A stretch of DNA of 64,000 bases, from contig OX638131.1 of assembly GCA_951804985.1 (NCBI GenBank), positions 60,753,631-60,817,630 on the forward strand. The letters are read 5' to 3'. Shown here piece by piece: positions 21,764-31,905 of the stretch. Each line of letters starts with the position of its first letter. Position 1 is the stretch's first letter. This DNA is from Dryomyza anilis. Its lineage: Eukaryota; Arthropoda; Insecta; Diptera; Dryomyzidae. The translations under genes and the position numbers were made by a program. The notes beneath the pieces are model-generated. The model had not been told where the DNA came from. It did no database searches and worked only from the letters and a program-made list of their open reading frames with translations.

Positions 21764-22952
21764 TTATTGAGCGCTTGCGTTTTTACGACAATCACGTGCC
21801 ATATGCCCATATGTATAACAGTTGTAGCATTTACCTTTAAATTGGGTGTCTCGGATGGCAGCAGTGTGTTCCGATTTATTGCCTGCTTTAACCGCTTGGC
21901 ACACTACTTGAAATAAGTCATCGTTCTCCACATCAATTCTATGCATACGCCTGCAATGTTTAGTTGTATTCGTTGTATTCGTCCCTTAAACCCCATCCTG
22001 TAGATCTGCTTCATGTGATCACTGCCGTATTTGCGTTGCAGTGCAGACATAACCGATGTGTAACTGTTTCTATCGCTTTCTGGAACAGTCTGCAATACTT
22101 CGGCTGCGCCTCCTTTCAGGGACACAATAAGCGATTACACAACAATCGATTACTTGCAGCCGTGGTCTCAAATTGCAGCTTGAAAATGTTGAACGCTGTG
22201 GGTCCATCGTAAATTGGCGATTTTAGCCTCGTACCACTAACAAAATGCTTTGTGGGTCCATTTAACTGCAATATATCGAAGTCCTTTTGAATTTTCTTTT
22301 TGTCGATTCCATGACATATCTCATCAACGTTATTTTCCAATCTTTGAATCTTATCGTCAATGCTCACTTTCATGTCATTTACATGCGCCTCAAGCTCCTT
22401 ATTTTTGACATGGAGCGTATTCGAAACTTCCAAAAGTTGTTTCGAATGTTCTTGCATCTTTTCCTCCATTTTTATTTGATGTTTGTTGGAATTCTCTAGA
22501 AGCTATGCTTTGAGCTGATTGGAATTTTCTTGAAGTTCAGTTTTAAGCTGATTTGAATTTTCTAGAAGCTGTTTGGAATTTTCTTGAAGCTTCTGTTCCA
22601 TTTTCTTGGAATTGTTTTAATTTTCTAGAAATTTTTGATCTAATTTGTTGGAATTTTCTTGAAGCTTCTGTTCCATTTTGTTGGAATTTTTTTGAAGCTG
22701 TTGTTGTATTGCTCTGAGCAACTGGCTCATATCAAAACTTTGGGACTGTACTTTTTGCTCCGTGTCCACACTTTTCGATGACATTCTTGCAGCTTTCACT
22801 TCAAACTCGTGCTCTGCGGGGTCAATGCCTTGGTTCTCTAATTCTTCCATTAGACGCTTTTGTAGCTCTACTTTCGTACCTGTAGTTGGAAGATTATGAA
22901 TCGCCAGCTCCTTCTTTAGCTGGTCGACTTTACGTTGATCAAATTTAACCAT
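21764..22952 (-). pseudogene. gag: Gypsy copy 2 gag with SAP domain, coiled coil and zinc knuckle
   Basis: The ATG at 22952 lies 10 nt past the primer site. Residues 8-40 (VDQLKKELAIHNLPTTGTK ... RLMEEL) match a SAP motif, a helix-turn-helix usually binding DNA or chromatin. There follows an 11-residue periodic stretch (NSNKMEQKLQE repeated, about 22750-22440), a probable coiled coil with two in-frame stops. A capsid-like part follows (SPIYDGPTAFNIFKLQFE, YTSVMSALQRKYGS), then after frameshifts near 22120 and 21930 the knuckle CYNCYTYGHMARDC (21845-21804). Copy 3 preserves part of the same gag at 35740-36290. Confidence 0.88.
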
Positions 22953-22962
22953 TTTGTATCAC

Positions 22963-22981
22963 AATCCCACTTCTGACACCA
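22963..22981 (-). other. Gypsy primer-binding site
   Basis: One base inside the 5' LTR the minus strand reads TGGTGTCAGAAGTGGGATT, starting with the TGG that pairs with a tRNA CCA end. The complementary 3' end (…TTCTGACACCA) looks like a tRNA-Leu type acceptor stem. That assignment is from memory and tentative. Confidence 0.75.
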
Positions 22982-22982
22982 A

Positions 22983-23528
22983 TGTTACGAAAATTCAGTA
23001 TACGGAAAACTGTTCTACGAGTTCGTATCTCTGGATTGTGTACAAAATAAAAACACACTAATATTAGGTTTTAACTAGTATTATTTCACCTAGTATTAAT
23101 TAACTTTATTTATTTAAATAACAACTTAAAGAATAATCACTTATATCAACTGCTGAATTTATACAATTTGGCTTAACAATGTTCACTCACGAGACGCACT
23201 AGTTCACTATCAAATCACAACTGAAGTACAGTGCCTCAGATGCGTCGGCCTTATATACTGCAGGCATCAGTTCGACACGTTTCGACAAGCTTCGACTTGT
23301 TTCGAGAACCTTCTACTCGTTTCGTGAATAACTCATGCTATTGGCATCTCATTCTCACTCATGTGTTTTAATGTGCTGATCTTCCATCTCTTTCTCGCAC
23401 ATTGCTCAGTACGCTGAATGATCTTCCGTCTCTTTCTAACACATTGGTTAGTGCGCTGAATTTTCTTCCGTCTCATTTATTATTATTTAATGCTTGCACT
23501 ATTGGGAAAATTACATCTTTTCGTAACA
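22983..23528 (-). repeat. Gypsy copy 2, 5' LTR (546 bp)
   Basis: Same ends and length as the 3' LTR. In the minus orientation it contains a TATATAAGG box (about 23254-23262) upstream of the presumed transcription start. The flank at 23529-23532 is ATAC, the inverse of GTAT next to copy 1. Confidence 0.93.
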
Positions 23529-23783
23529 ATACTAATACAAGTACCAATAAAAAAACACTTCACTAATACACTATAATTCCAGTGATGCGGAGGAGACAAT
23601 TCAAAAAAACAAATCAACGAGATTGACTTATTTTTGTTAATATATTTTGTGGGCTTTTTTGGTCGGATAATTTTTTAATGAAATTAAAGACTTTATTCCA
23701 TTTTTTCTCCGGTCCAGTTAACACAACATTTAACAATTAAATACAAAACATAGTCAAGAATTTGTCAAAAATTAAATTAAATA

Positions 23784-24550
23784 AAACGAGTTGGGAAAGT
23801 TAGGTCACATGGGTAAGTTCGGTCACATGGGGCGGACTTTTATAGTCGGTCGGGCCCGACTATGGAATACCCTACACCATTGGTGGGATATTTAATTGTA
23901 TATCTTAGTTTTAAAGTTTTCGATTATACTGAACCTCCCCACCCTCAGAATATTATTCACATATCAGAAATTTACATCTTATATCCCCATAATTTAAAAA
24001 ATTGATATAAAAGTATAAAAAACTAATACAAAAAAATTAGAAAAATGTAAATGGACGGACCACGCATATATTCAAAAATTTTGTAAGGATAATATTTCAT
24101 AGATTTGATTTTAATAATTTACGGTTCAAATTTCCACTATGAAAACCCGGGAAATAATGAAAAAAAAAATGGGCGGATTACGCCCATTTTTGGACCACAT
24201 ATTTTTGTATAAATTATAACAATACGTTTTAAATTTTTAAACAATGTCTTGAATACTTTTCGAGTTATTAGTTCCTAAAGAGTTATATAAAAGTGACTTG
24301 TATGGGAGTGTCCGTTGACCGATTTGGCTCATTTTGAAACTCAGTGCCTACTTTTGGCTAAAATATATTGAGACGAAATTTCATCGCATTCTGATCAGTA
24401 TTTCTCAAGTTTTCCTGTATTCGGACAGCAAGACGGACAGACAGACGGACATGGCTAAACGGACTCGGGTAGTGATGCTGATCAAGAATATATACACTTT
24501 TCCATACCGGACACGCCTCCTACTCTGTACCTCATAGGTGTAGGGTATAA
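23784..24550. mobile_element. mini-me-like repeat, divergent subfamily
   Basis: Begins ACGAGTTGGGAAAGTTAGG, followed by the palindrome TAGTCGGTCGGGCCCGACTA, and ends at GTGTAGGGTATAA (24550). It contains the core CTGATCAAGAATATATAC and a short GACA array at 24431. It is closer to the arms of the 3380-7160 palindrome than to the 19228 copy. It was inserted in the hAT shell. Confidence 0.75.
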
Positions 24551-24742
24551 ATTTCACAGTCCGTCTCTATATATTGAAACGCACAAAAATACCCTGTATA
24601 CATCGCATGACAACAAATAGACGCATGACACACACTACATGTCTGTATACTAGTACAGCCTCCAGCTGTCAACAAAAACTTCTTGCTGCAGAAAAGATTT
24701 CCCGCCATAAAAATCGATCACAAGCATGGATGCTGTGTTCAC
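24551..24742. other. hAT shell remnant
   Basis: Sequence between the mini-me-like repeat and the foldback element. Parts resemble the inverse of 56740-56940 in the other hAT cluster (GCATGACAACA-type repeats, CCCGCC). No gene was seen. Confidence 0.4.
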
Positions 24743-25739
24743 TAGACTGATTCAAATGTGTATGAAAACTCTAGAACTATTTTTTCTTTCGCTCCGCGTC
24801 GACTTCCTGAAACTATGACCTCTAAATCTGAGAAGAAGCTTTTAAACACACAAAAAAAGTGATCCTGTGATGTTACGCAAAGAGCTTAAATGACATTTTT
24901 GAACTTTTAACGAGTATTTTCAATAAAATTATTACTTCAAGTGTAAAAAGATATTTCTAAATTTTCCTTTTTAATTTAATTTAAAATCTTTTTATTGAGA
25001 TTATGATTTTTTAAATTATAAATTTTTAATTAACCGTTATACCTGAGACAGACATCTGGTATTCATATCATAGTATTTGAAATACTAGACGTGTGTCTCA
25101 CAGTATTATAATATTTTTGTACTATTCGTTGATTTCATTGTGGTATTTATCTGGTACTAATACTCGAAACTATTCGTAGTATTTTTGTAGTTTTCGTTTA
25201 AACACAGCCAAATTTCAAAAGCTTTCCGAAAGCTTTTTGTCAAAAGTAGCTCTTTGTACTGAAATGTCATAATAAATTCAAAAAAATAAATAAATTGTTT
25301 TTCAAAATTTTATTGAAAAATGAATATTAGAAACTGAATTTTATTGAATTGCATTTAATTGGCAGCAGAAAAATAAAATGGCCACGACCTTGCAAATTTC
25401 AATATAGTAAAGCTACAATATTAAGAAAAAATATAAGTGTCCACTGAGGATCTGCAAGTAAAGAAACCTATCGTGTAAAAAAAACGTTGTTTTCGCTTTT
25501 ATTAGAAGTCTGTAATAGAAAAACAAAAAATAAAAATTGTCACGACTTTCAAAAAATAGTGCTCTTTACAGCGGACTAGAATATATTATTCTCTAGTAAC
25601 CGTGGTACCCAACAAAAATAAAAATGCTGTAATATTTGTTTCGCATAGCATTATTTACTACACAAACTATACTACGTTATGTCTGTCACCTATCTGTATT
25701 TAGAATATTATAGTATTGTTATTATAATAACTTTACTAG

Positions 25740-25968
25740 TGTTGATGACTGCACTTCCATCTGAAAGGATGGCAACCATAAAATATGCAACATCGCTTTG
25801 ACATTTCTTTAAAAAATACTTTTGTTTATTAAACATAGCTTTGAAATTGTTTCTTTTTTTTGTTTCTTGTCATTATTCAAAATTGTCGTTAATCGTTAAA
25901 AAGAATTAATAAAGAATGGTCGTTGAACCAGCAAAATCGAAATTTAACATTTTTTATTATTCTTATCA
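25740..25968 (+). repeat. BEL/Pao 5' LTR (229 bp)
   Basis: Starts TGTTGATGACTGCAC and ends TATTCTTATCA. It contains AATAAA near 25907 as a polyadenylation signal. The same sequence with one difference forms the 3' LTR. Confidence 0.95.
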
Positions 25969-25973
25969 TAAAT

Positions 25974-25991
25974 TGGTCCTTCGAGCCGGAT
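25974..25991 (+). other. BEL/Pao primer-binding site (tRNA-Tyr)
   Basis: TGGTCCTTCGAGCCGGAT, five bases inside the 5' LTR, is complementary over 18 nt to the 3' end I recall for fly tRNA-Tyr (…ATCCGGCTCGAAGGA plus CCA). That tRNA would prime minus-strand synthesis. Confidence 0.82.
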
Positions 25992-26031
25992 TGAAAAAGT
26001 TAAAGAATATAAATCTACAACAAGTGAACAT

Positions 26032-26435
26032 TGCGCAATTGGGTGCTCCGTAGGACACTGCGCACTTGAGATTTGTGAACACTGCGCAATTGGGTGCTCC
26101 GTAGGACACTGCGCAAATTGAAGTTTGTGATTGCAGCGCGATTGGGTGCTCCGTAGGACACTGCTCACATTGAAGTTTGTGATTGCTGCGCAATTGGGTG
26201 CTCCGTAGGACACTGCGCACATTGAAGTTTGTGATTGCTGCGCAATTGGGTGCTCCGTAGGACACTGCGCACATTGAAGTTTGATATTGTTGCGCAATTG
26301 GGTGCTCCGTAGGACACTGCGCACTTAAGACCTTATTAACATTGCGCAATTGGGTGCTCCCTAGGACACTGCGCACATGAAGTTGTGAAAAACTGCGCAT
26401 TTGGGTGCTCCGTAGGGCACTGTGCAAATATAACT
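26032..26435 (+). repeat. eight 51-52-bp tandem repeats in BEL leader, each a dyad
   Basis: GGGTGCTCC starts at 26041, 26092, 26144, 26196, 26248, 26300, 26352 and 26403. Each unit holds TGCGCA, five bases, GTGCTCC, GTA, GGACAC, TGCGCA, which can pair as a stem with a three-base loop in DNA or RNA. The minus strand reads open through the array (repeating CAVSYGAPNCA), most likely a by-product of a period close to a multiple of three. The array lies between the primer site and the gag start. Confidence 0.92.
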
Positions 26436-26499
26436 TAAAGATTGGAAAAAGTGAAAAAAGGTTTTCATTAAAACTGTGTTTCGTCGTCGCGTTGAAGCG

Positions 26500-26690
26500 A
26501 ACGTTGTACATTTTAGAAGCGGGTGTGCGTTGTTGTCGCCGTCGTGTATACGTTGTTGTCGAATGTGCGTTGTTAAGTAGACGCTGCGTTAAAGCGTTTT
26601 GTATCTTTGTTATAAATCGAATGCGCTGTTAAGTAGGCGCTGCGTTGAAGCGTTCTGTACTTTTGCGCTGAAGCTTTGTAATTTGCAGAA
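26500..26690 (+). repeat. short imperfect repeats in BEL leader
   Basis: Blocks of TGCGTTGTTGTCG and GTTAAGTAG(A/G)CGCTGCGTT(A/G)AAGCGTT occur twice each between the dyad array and the gag start. This is probably untranslated leader. Confidence 0.55.
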
Positions 26691-26790
26691 ACGTATGTGC
26701 GTTGGGTTTTTTTATTTGTGAAATAAAAAAAAAAACGTCCTGTTTGAAACATTTGTACGTTCTGCACATAAACCACGGTGAATAAAGATC

Positions 26791-29700
26791 ATGTCGGATC
26801 ATATGAAGAAGTTAGTGTCGAAAAGCCGCCAAATAAAAGGCGCAATTACACGCGCGCTGACATATGCACAGAACCCTCCAGAGGATTACTCGTTGGGTCA
26901 AATTGAAGCGCGACTAAACAGGTTAGAAGCGGCATGGCAAGAATTTCAAGCGTGCTCACTGGAGTTATTGGAATTTGAAGACATAGAAGGTTTTGTTGAC
27001 CCTGAAATAGAACTTGTTGCATATGAGGAAAAATATGTTATGGCTCAAGGTACGTTTTTTGAATTTAAACGTTCACTTATTTCACGTCAAGCTTCGCAAG
27101 AGCCACAAGTTAATGCCTTTTCCAGATTAGCAGAACAGCAAACTACACTGTTGCAGAGGTTTTCAGAGTCACCTGTTACCACACACGTTCGAGATAATGA
27201 ATTGCCAAAAATAATTATTCAACCATTTACTGGAGTTTATAAAGATTGGCCAGCATTCAGAGATTTATTCACGAGCACAATAGATTCAAAACCAGGCCTA
27301 ACCAATACGCAGAAATTTCATTATTTAAAGTCACTGTTGAAGGATGATGCTGCAAACCTGATTAAGCATATGCAAATCACTGATTCTGCTTACATTACAG
27401 CGTGGGATCGACTTAAAGAGCGTTTTGATAAGCCTCGCCTGATCGTCACCTCTTTTATTGAAACATTTATGTCACTTCCATCTGCTGCAAATGAGAATGC
27501 AGCCGGGTTGCGCAAAATTTCTGATGGTGCTAACGAAGTTATCAGAGGATTAGGAGCTATTAATCAAAGTGAGCGCGATTGTTGGATAATTTATTGGTTG
27601 CAAACAAAGATAGACCCCGAATCACGAAGAAAATGGATTGAAAAGAGCCGAGCAAGTTCAAAACCAACTATTAATGAATTTTTTGAATTTTTAGATCAAC
27701 GTTGTGAAGAATTAGAATTGAGTCAGAATAAAACATCAACTAAACAGTTAGGTACTACCAAGTCGCATGCGCTAGTTGTAACTAATGAGAAACAACATAA
27801 GTGCATAAAGTGCAGCGATACGAATCACAGTATCACAAACTGTCCTATTTTTTTGTCTTTGGCTGTGGCTGAGCGTCGCTCCTTTGTTAAGGATAAATTA
27901 TTGTGCTTCAATTGCTTGAAATCAGGACATAATGCATACACTTGCAAGTCACAGCATCGCTGTAGGAACTGTAACCGTCGACATAACACGCATGTGCATT
28001 TTGATTCGGCGCCGATGAATGTTTTGTCGCCTTCGAATCCATATCATCCTACAGCTCCTGATGATAATCAGTTGACATCTATATCGAACGTGTCTCACTC
28101 CTTGCTGCTGGACAGTTCTCACAAAAACCAGATAAATAAAATTATTTTACCAACAGCGGTTGTTGATGTGTGTGACATCAGAGGACAGTTTGTTGAATGC
28201 CGCGTGCTGCTGGATTGTGCGTCTGAATTGTCTTATGTAACTGAACGTTGCATTCAGCGCCTTGGTCTTGCTCGTTCAGCATCTCGTATTGCTGTCTCTG
28301 GAATATCGTCGGTGAAGGGAGAAACTACTCGTGGGTGCAGCACTCTACATATCAGGTCCAGAGTCTATCAATTTAATTTAAAGGCACGCGTACAAATACT
28401 TAGCCAAATTACTTCGTTGCTACCAAGATTTTCTATTGCGGTTTTTGATCAACATCTACTCAACAACGTAAATCTTGCTGATCCAACTTTTAATCATTCG
28501 TCGCATATTGACATTTTGCTTGGAGCTGATTATGTTTGGGACGTTTTAACTATGGAGAAATTGTTTAACTCAAAGGGAAATACCATAGCTGTTTCATCGC
28601 GATTTGGATGGGTTGTCACAGCCGTTTCTTCGTCTATGCAGGAAGAATCGTCGCTGACATTTGTTTCTTTAATAGATATCGATCGTTCGCTGCGTGCCTT
28701 TTGGGAAGTTGAGGAGGCCAATCACCAGCTTCAGAAGGATTCTGATTCGTTGCTTGTTGAGGAACACTTTCGTAAAACACATCGGCGTCACACCGATGGC
28801 AAATATGTTGTACAGCTTCCATTTAAAGAAGAAAATATGGTTTTTGCTGACACATTTCAAGGTGCACTCTCACGCTTCAATGCTGTTGAACGACGACTGA
28901 AAAGGGATCGCTCATTAGAGACGCAATATGTGAACTTCATGCAGGAATATATTCGGCTGGGACATATGCGAGAACTTACGGAGGATGAAATTCAAGTGGT
29001 GGACAATCGAGTTTTCTACATGCCACATCACCCAGTAGTTGGCGCAAAATTAAGGGTTGTCTTCGATGGGTCTTATAAAGATAAAAATGGAGTTTCTCTC
29101 AATAGCAAACTGCATATTGGCCCATGTATCCAGCGAAATCTGTTTGCAGTGTGTCTTCGTTTCCGGTTTCACAAATTGGTTTTCACTGCTGACATAGTTA
29201 AAATGTTCAGACAGATTTGGGTGGCGGAAGAACAACGTAATTATCAACGCATAATATGGAGAGAAGACCCAGACAAACCAATAAAACACTACCATTTGTG
29301 CACTGTCACATATGGTACCGCCACTGCACCATTCCTGTCTGTAAGAGTATTAGAACAAATTGCTGAGGACTACCAGAATACACATCCAATCGCTGCAAAG
29401 GTGTTACGGGAAGATTTTTATGTGGATGATGTATTAACTGGTGCGCCATCGGAAGAAGAGTTGATTATTAAACAAAAGGAGTTAATACATTTATTATCGC
29501 TTGCGGGGCTGGAGTTGAGTAAGTGGGTAACAAATTCAAGCTGTATTACAGACACTATCGAAACACAGCAAGCACCAAGTTTTTTAAAGCAACCAGATGA
29601 TGAAGCGACAAAGGTTCTAGGCATACATTGGCAGCCGGGTATTGACGTAATTGGATATAAGGTATGCTTGGGGAGATGTCAAAATGCTACGAAGCGACAA

Positions 29701-30747
29701 GTGCTCTCGGACGTTTCACGTATTTTTGATCCATTGGGATTAGTTGCTCCAGTAGTGGTTAATTTCAAGATATTGTTTCAAGAACTATGGCTCCTTAGCA
29801 TCGAATGGGATGATTCATTGCCTGAAAATCTAACAAATCTATGGCTCGGTTATAGGGAAGACCTTCATCATCTTGTTAAATTAAAATTACCACGTTTCAT
29901 ATACAATTATAATGAAGAGATTGAGTTAAATGGATTTTCAGACGCATCCATCAAAGCGTATTCTGCGGTCGTATATTGTCGTGCTAAGGATGAACATGGC
30001 AATATTCAAATTTCTTTGGTTGCTGCAAAAACTCGTGTCGCTCCTTTAAAACAAATCTCACTACCTAGGTTAGAACTATGCGGCGCTCTGTTGTTGGCGC
30101 GTTTGATGAACTCAGTTGTTGCTGCATTACCGCACGAGTCGGTCACTTTGCATGCTTGGTGTGATTCTACAGTGGTTTTGTCGTGGTTATCTATACAACC
30201 TATAAAACTTAAAACATTTATTGCTAATCGTACTTCTGAGATTTTAGACATACTGCCACGCCATGTATGGAAGCATGTTTCATCAAAAGACAATCCAGCG
30301 GACTGTGCATCTCGCGGAATGATGGCTAGCCAGCTTATAGAATTTGATCTATGGTGGAAAGGCCCAAGCTGGCTGAGAATCGATGAAGGAAATCGTTTAA
30401 ACCAACCTGAACTAAATTGTTTTGCTGATCCAGACGCTGCAGTTGAAATGAAGAAAAATGTGGTCGCCATGATTTCCAGCCAGACAACTGATCATCATCC
30501 TATTGCGCTGTTGGCAGATCGTGTTTCATCGTGGTGGAAACTTCTAAGGATTACAGCGTATGTATTACGTTTTATCAAGAGGATTGCATCGAAACAAACC
30601 CCAAAAATATTGGATTATTGGTGCAAGAAACCTAATTCGCAAATTAACACACGAATGTCAAAAATGTTTTCGGCAGCGGAAACTAACGACTCACCAGCTG
30701 ATGGCAGATTTACCTGCAGTACGAGTTCGACAAGCATTTCCGTTTGA
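26791..30747 (+). CDS. gag-pol: BEL/Pao gag-pol polyprotein (gag, protease, RT, RNase H)
   Basis: A 1318-codon frame from the first ATG after the leader. Residues 1 to about 330 are gag (IIQPFTGVYKDWPAFRDLF is the conserved capsid motif). Zinc knuckles start at 338 (CIKCSDTNHSITNC), 372 (CFNCLKSGHNAYTC) and 391 (CRNCNRRHNTHVH). The protease Asp475 lies in LLDCASELSYV, matching the DSAS-type site of BEL elements. RT spans about 690-960 with YVDD at 877-880. RNase H shows GFSDAS (Asp1051), RLELCGALL (Glu block) and WCDSTVVLSWL. The connection block RITAYVLRFIKRI follows. The last ~45 residues are out of frame: true pol continues in the frame starting about 30600, after a deletion. The product would lack integrase. 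Confidence 0.95.
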   Translation: MSDHMKKLVSKSRQIKGAITRALTYAQNPPEDYSLGQIEARLNRLEAAWQEFQACSLELLEFEDIEGFVDPEIELVAYEEKYVMAQGTFFEFKRSLISRQASQEPQVNAFSRLAEQQTTLLQRFSESPVTTHVRDNELPKIIIQPFTGVYKDWPAFRDLFTSTIDSKPGLTNTQKFHYLKSLLKDDAANLIKHMQITDSAYITAWDRLKERFDKPRLIVTSFIETFMSLPSAANENAAGLRKISDGANEVIRGLGAINQSERDCWIIYWLQTKIDPESRRKWIEKSRASSKPTINEFFEFLDQRCEELELSQNKTSTKQLGTTKSHALVVTNEKQHKCIKCSDTNHSITNCPIFLSLAVAERRSFVKDKLLCFNCLKSGHNAYTCKSQHRCRNCNRRHNTHVHFDSAPMNVLSPSNPYHPTAPDDNQLTSISNVSHSLLLDSSHKNQINKIILPTAVVDVCDIRGQFVECRVLLDCASELSYVTERCIQRLGLARSASRIAVSGISSVKGETTRGCSTLHIRSRVYQFNLKARVQILSQITSLLPRFSIAVFDQHLLNNVNLADPTFNHSSHIDILLGADYVWDVLTMEKLFNSKGNTIAVSSRFGWVVTAVSSSMQEESSLTFVSLIDIDRSLRAFWEVEEANHQLQKDSDSLLVEEHFRKTHRRHTDGKYVVQLPFKEENMVFADTFQGALSRFNAVERRLKRDRSLETQYVNFMQEYIRLGHMRELTEDEIQVVDNRVFYMPHHPVVGAKLRVVFDGSYKDKNGVSLNSKLHIGPCIQRNLFAVCLRFRFHKLVFTADIVKMFRQIWVAEEQRNYQRIIWREDPDKPIKHYHLCTVTYGTATAPFLSVRVLEQIAEDYQNTHPIAAKVLREDFYVDDVLTGAPSEEELIIKQKELIHLLSLAGLELSKWVTNSSCITDTIETQQAPSFLKQPDDEATKVLGIHWQPGIDVIGYKVCLGRCQNATKRQVLSDVSRIFDPLGLVAPVVVNFKILFQELWLLSIEWDDSLPENLTNLWLGYREDLHHLVKLKLPRFIYNYNEEIELNGFSDASIKAYSAVVYCRAKDEHGNIQISLVAAKTRVAPLKQISLPRLELCGALLLARLMNSVVAALPHESVTLHAWCDSTVVLSWLSIQPIKLKTFIANRTSEILDILPRHVWKHVSSKDNPADCASRGMMASQLIEFDLWWKGPSWLRIDEGNRLNQPELNCFADPDAAVEMKKNVVAMISSQTTDHHPIALLADRVSSWWKLLRITAYVLRFIKRIASKQTPKILDYWCKKPNSQINTRMSKMFSAAETNDSPADGRFTCSTSSTSISV

Positions 30748-31651
30748 AAACACTGGATGCGACTACGCTGGTCCGTTTAGCTTGAAGACACATCGAGGAC
30801 GGAATGCACGCACATCAAAGGGCTACATTTGCCTGTTCGTGTGCATGGTGACGTCGGCCATTCACCTTGAATTGGCCTCAGATTTAAGCACCGAATGCTT
30901 CATTGCAGCTCTACGACGTTTCATGGCTCGTCGTGGTAAATGTGTTCACATTTTTAGCGACAACGGTAAAAACTTCGTCGGCGCTTCTCGGGTTCTCGAT
31001 GAAATGCATCAGCAACTAAGATCACAGGCGCATAATGAGATTATAGCATCAACTTTATCAAAGGAAAGAATCAAATGGACATACATTCCTCCATACGCAC
31101 CGCACTGGGGTGGCATCTGGGAATCCGCTGTGCGTTCAGTAAAATTGCATCTCCGGCGCGTCGTTGGACTTACAGTATTGACGTTTGAACAAATGCATAC
31201 TTTACTGGCACAGATTGAAGCAATCGTGAACTCGAGGCCACTGGGAGCTGCACCGGACTCAGATATAAATTATCTTTCTCCTTCTCATTTTCTAATCGGC
31301 AGACCGTACACAATGATTCCGGAAGGCGACCTAACTAGTGTCCACCCAAATCGTCTCGACTATTGGCAGCACGTTCAAAACATGTACCAGGGGTTTTGGG
31401 AACGCTGGCGCAATGAGTATTTGACATCGCTACAACAACGTCCAAAATGGTGTCGCAAGCAACAGAACATCGAGGTCGGAAATCTGGAGATCATAAAAGA
31501 CTCTAATGCTCCACCAGCCACATGGCTTATGGGACGGGTCATCGAAACATTTCCTGGCAAGGACGGATTGACCCGGGTAGTGAAGTTACATACCTCACAT
31601 GGAGAGATGACTCGACCCATCAGCAAGCTTGTAATTTTACCTGTATTCTGA
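30598..31651 (+). pseudogene. pol: BEL/Pao integrase (frameshifted, N-terminal finger half lost)
   Basis: From KYWIIGARNLIRKL onward this frame is a BEL/Pao integrase. The CxxC half of the zinc finger is present (CQKCFRQRK), but the region that should carry the two histidines and the linker from RNase H is missing, roughly 100-150 residues by comparison with the family. The catalytic residues are TGCDYAGPF, FSDNGKNF and WESAVRS (Asp68, Asp134, Glu188 counted from 30560). The C-terminal block (LIKDSNAPPATWLMGRV-like, then PISKLVILP) ends at 31651, 25 bp before the 3' LTR. The open frame extends back to 30560, but its first dozen codons overlap the RNase H region out of frame. Confidence 0.92.
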
Positions 31652-31676
31652 AACAGTGTTTCAGGGTCGCCCGGCA

Positions 31677-31905
31677 TGTTGATGACTGCACTTCCATCTG
31701 AAAGGATGGCAACCATAAAATATGCAACATCGCTTTGACATTTCTTTAAAAAATACTTTTGTTTATTAAACATAGCTTTGAAATTGTTTCTTTTTTTTGT
31801 TTCTTGTCATTATTCAAAATTGTCGTTAATCGTTAAAAAGAATTAATAAAGAATGGTCGTTGAACCAGCAAAATCGAAATTTAACATTTTTTATTATTCT
31901 CATCA
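31677..31905 (+). repeat. BEL/Pao 3' LTR (229 bp)
   Basis: Starts TGTTGATGACTGCAC and ends CTCATCA. It follows a stretch ending GCCCGGCA and is followed by the target duplication ACTAG. Confidence 0.95.

Larger units (their letters stand above)
15312..23528 (-). mobile_element. Ty3/Gypsy LTR retrotransposon, copy 2 (8.2 kb)
   Basis: Minus-strand element with two 546-bp LTRs, a primer site, gag with SAP and zinc-knuckle motifs, protease, RT, RNase H and integrase, and no envelope. It is interrupted by a mini-me-like repeat (19228-19946) and by an antisense non-LTR fragment that replaces about 208 bp of pol (16830-18859). Frameshifts and stops occur throughout gag and pol. The two LTRs differ by many substitutions and small indels, so the insertion is old. 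Confidence 0.93.
25740..31905 (+). mobile_element. BEL/Pao LTR retrotransposon, 6166 bp, young but defective
   Basis: Two 229-bp LTRs flank a leader with a tandem repeat array, a 1318-codon gag-pol frame and an integrase frame. A perfect 5-bp duplication, ACTAG, surrounds it (25735-25739 and 31906-31910). The LTRs appear to differ at one base only (TTATCA versus TCATCA end). Part of pol between RNase H and integrase is missing and the frame is shifted there. Confidence 0.96.

Noticed and set aside
25944..26511. Long minus-strand frames reading CAVSYGAPNCA repeats, suggestive of a repeat protein
   Set aside because: They are created by translating a 52-bp tandem array in a retrotransposon leader. 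The array lies between the primer site and gag on the other strand, and the frames have no start context or domain.
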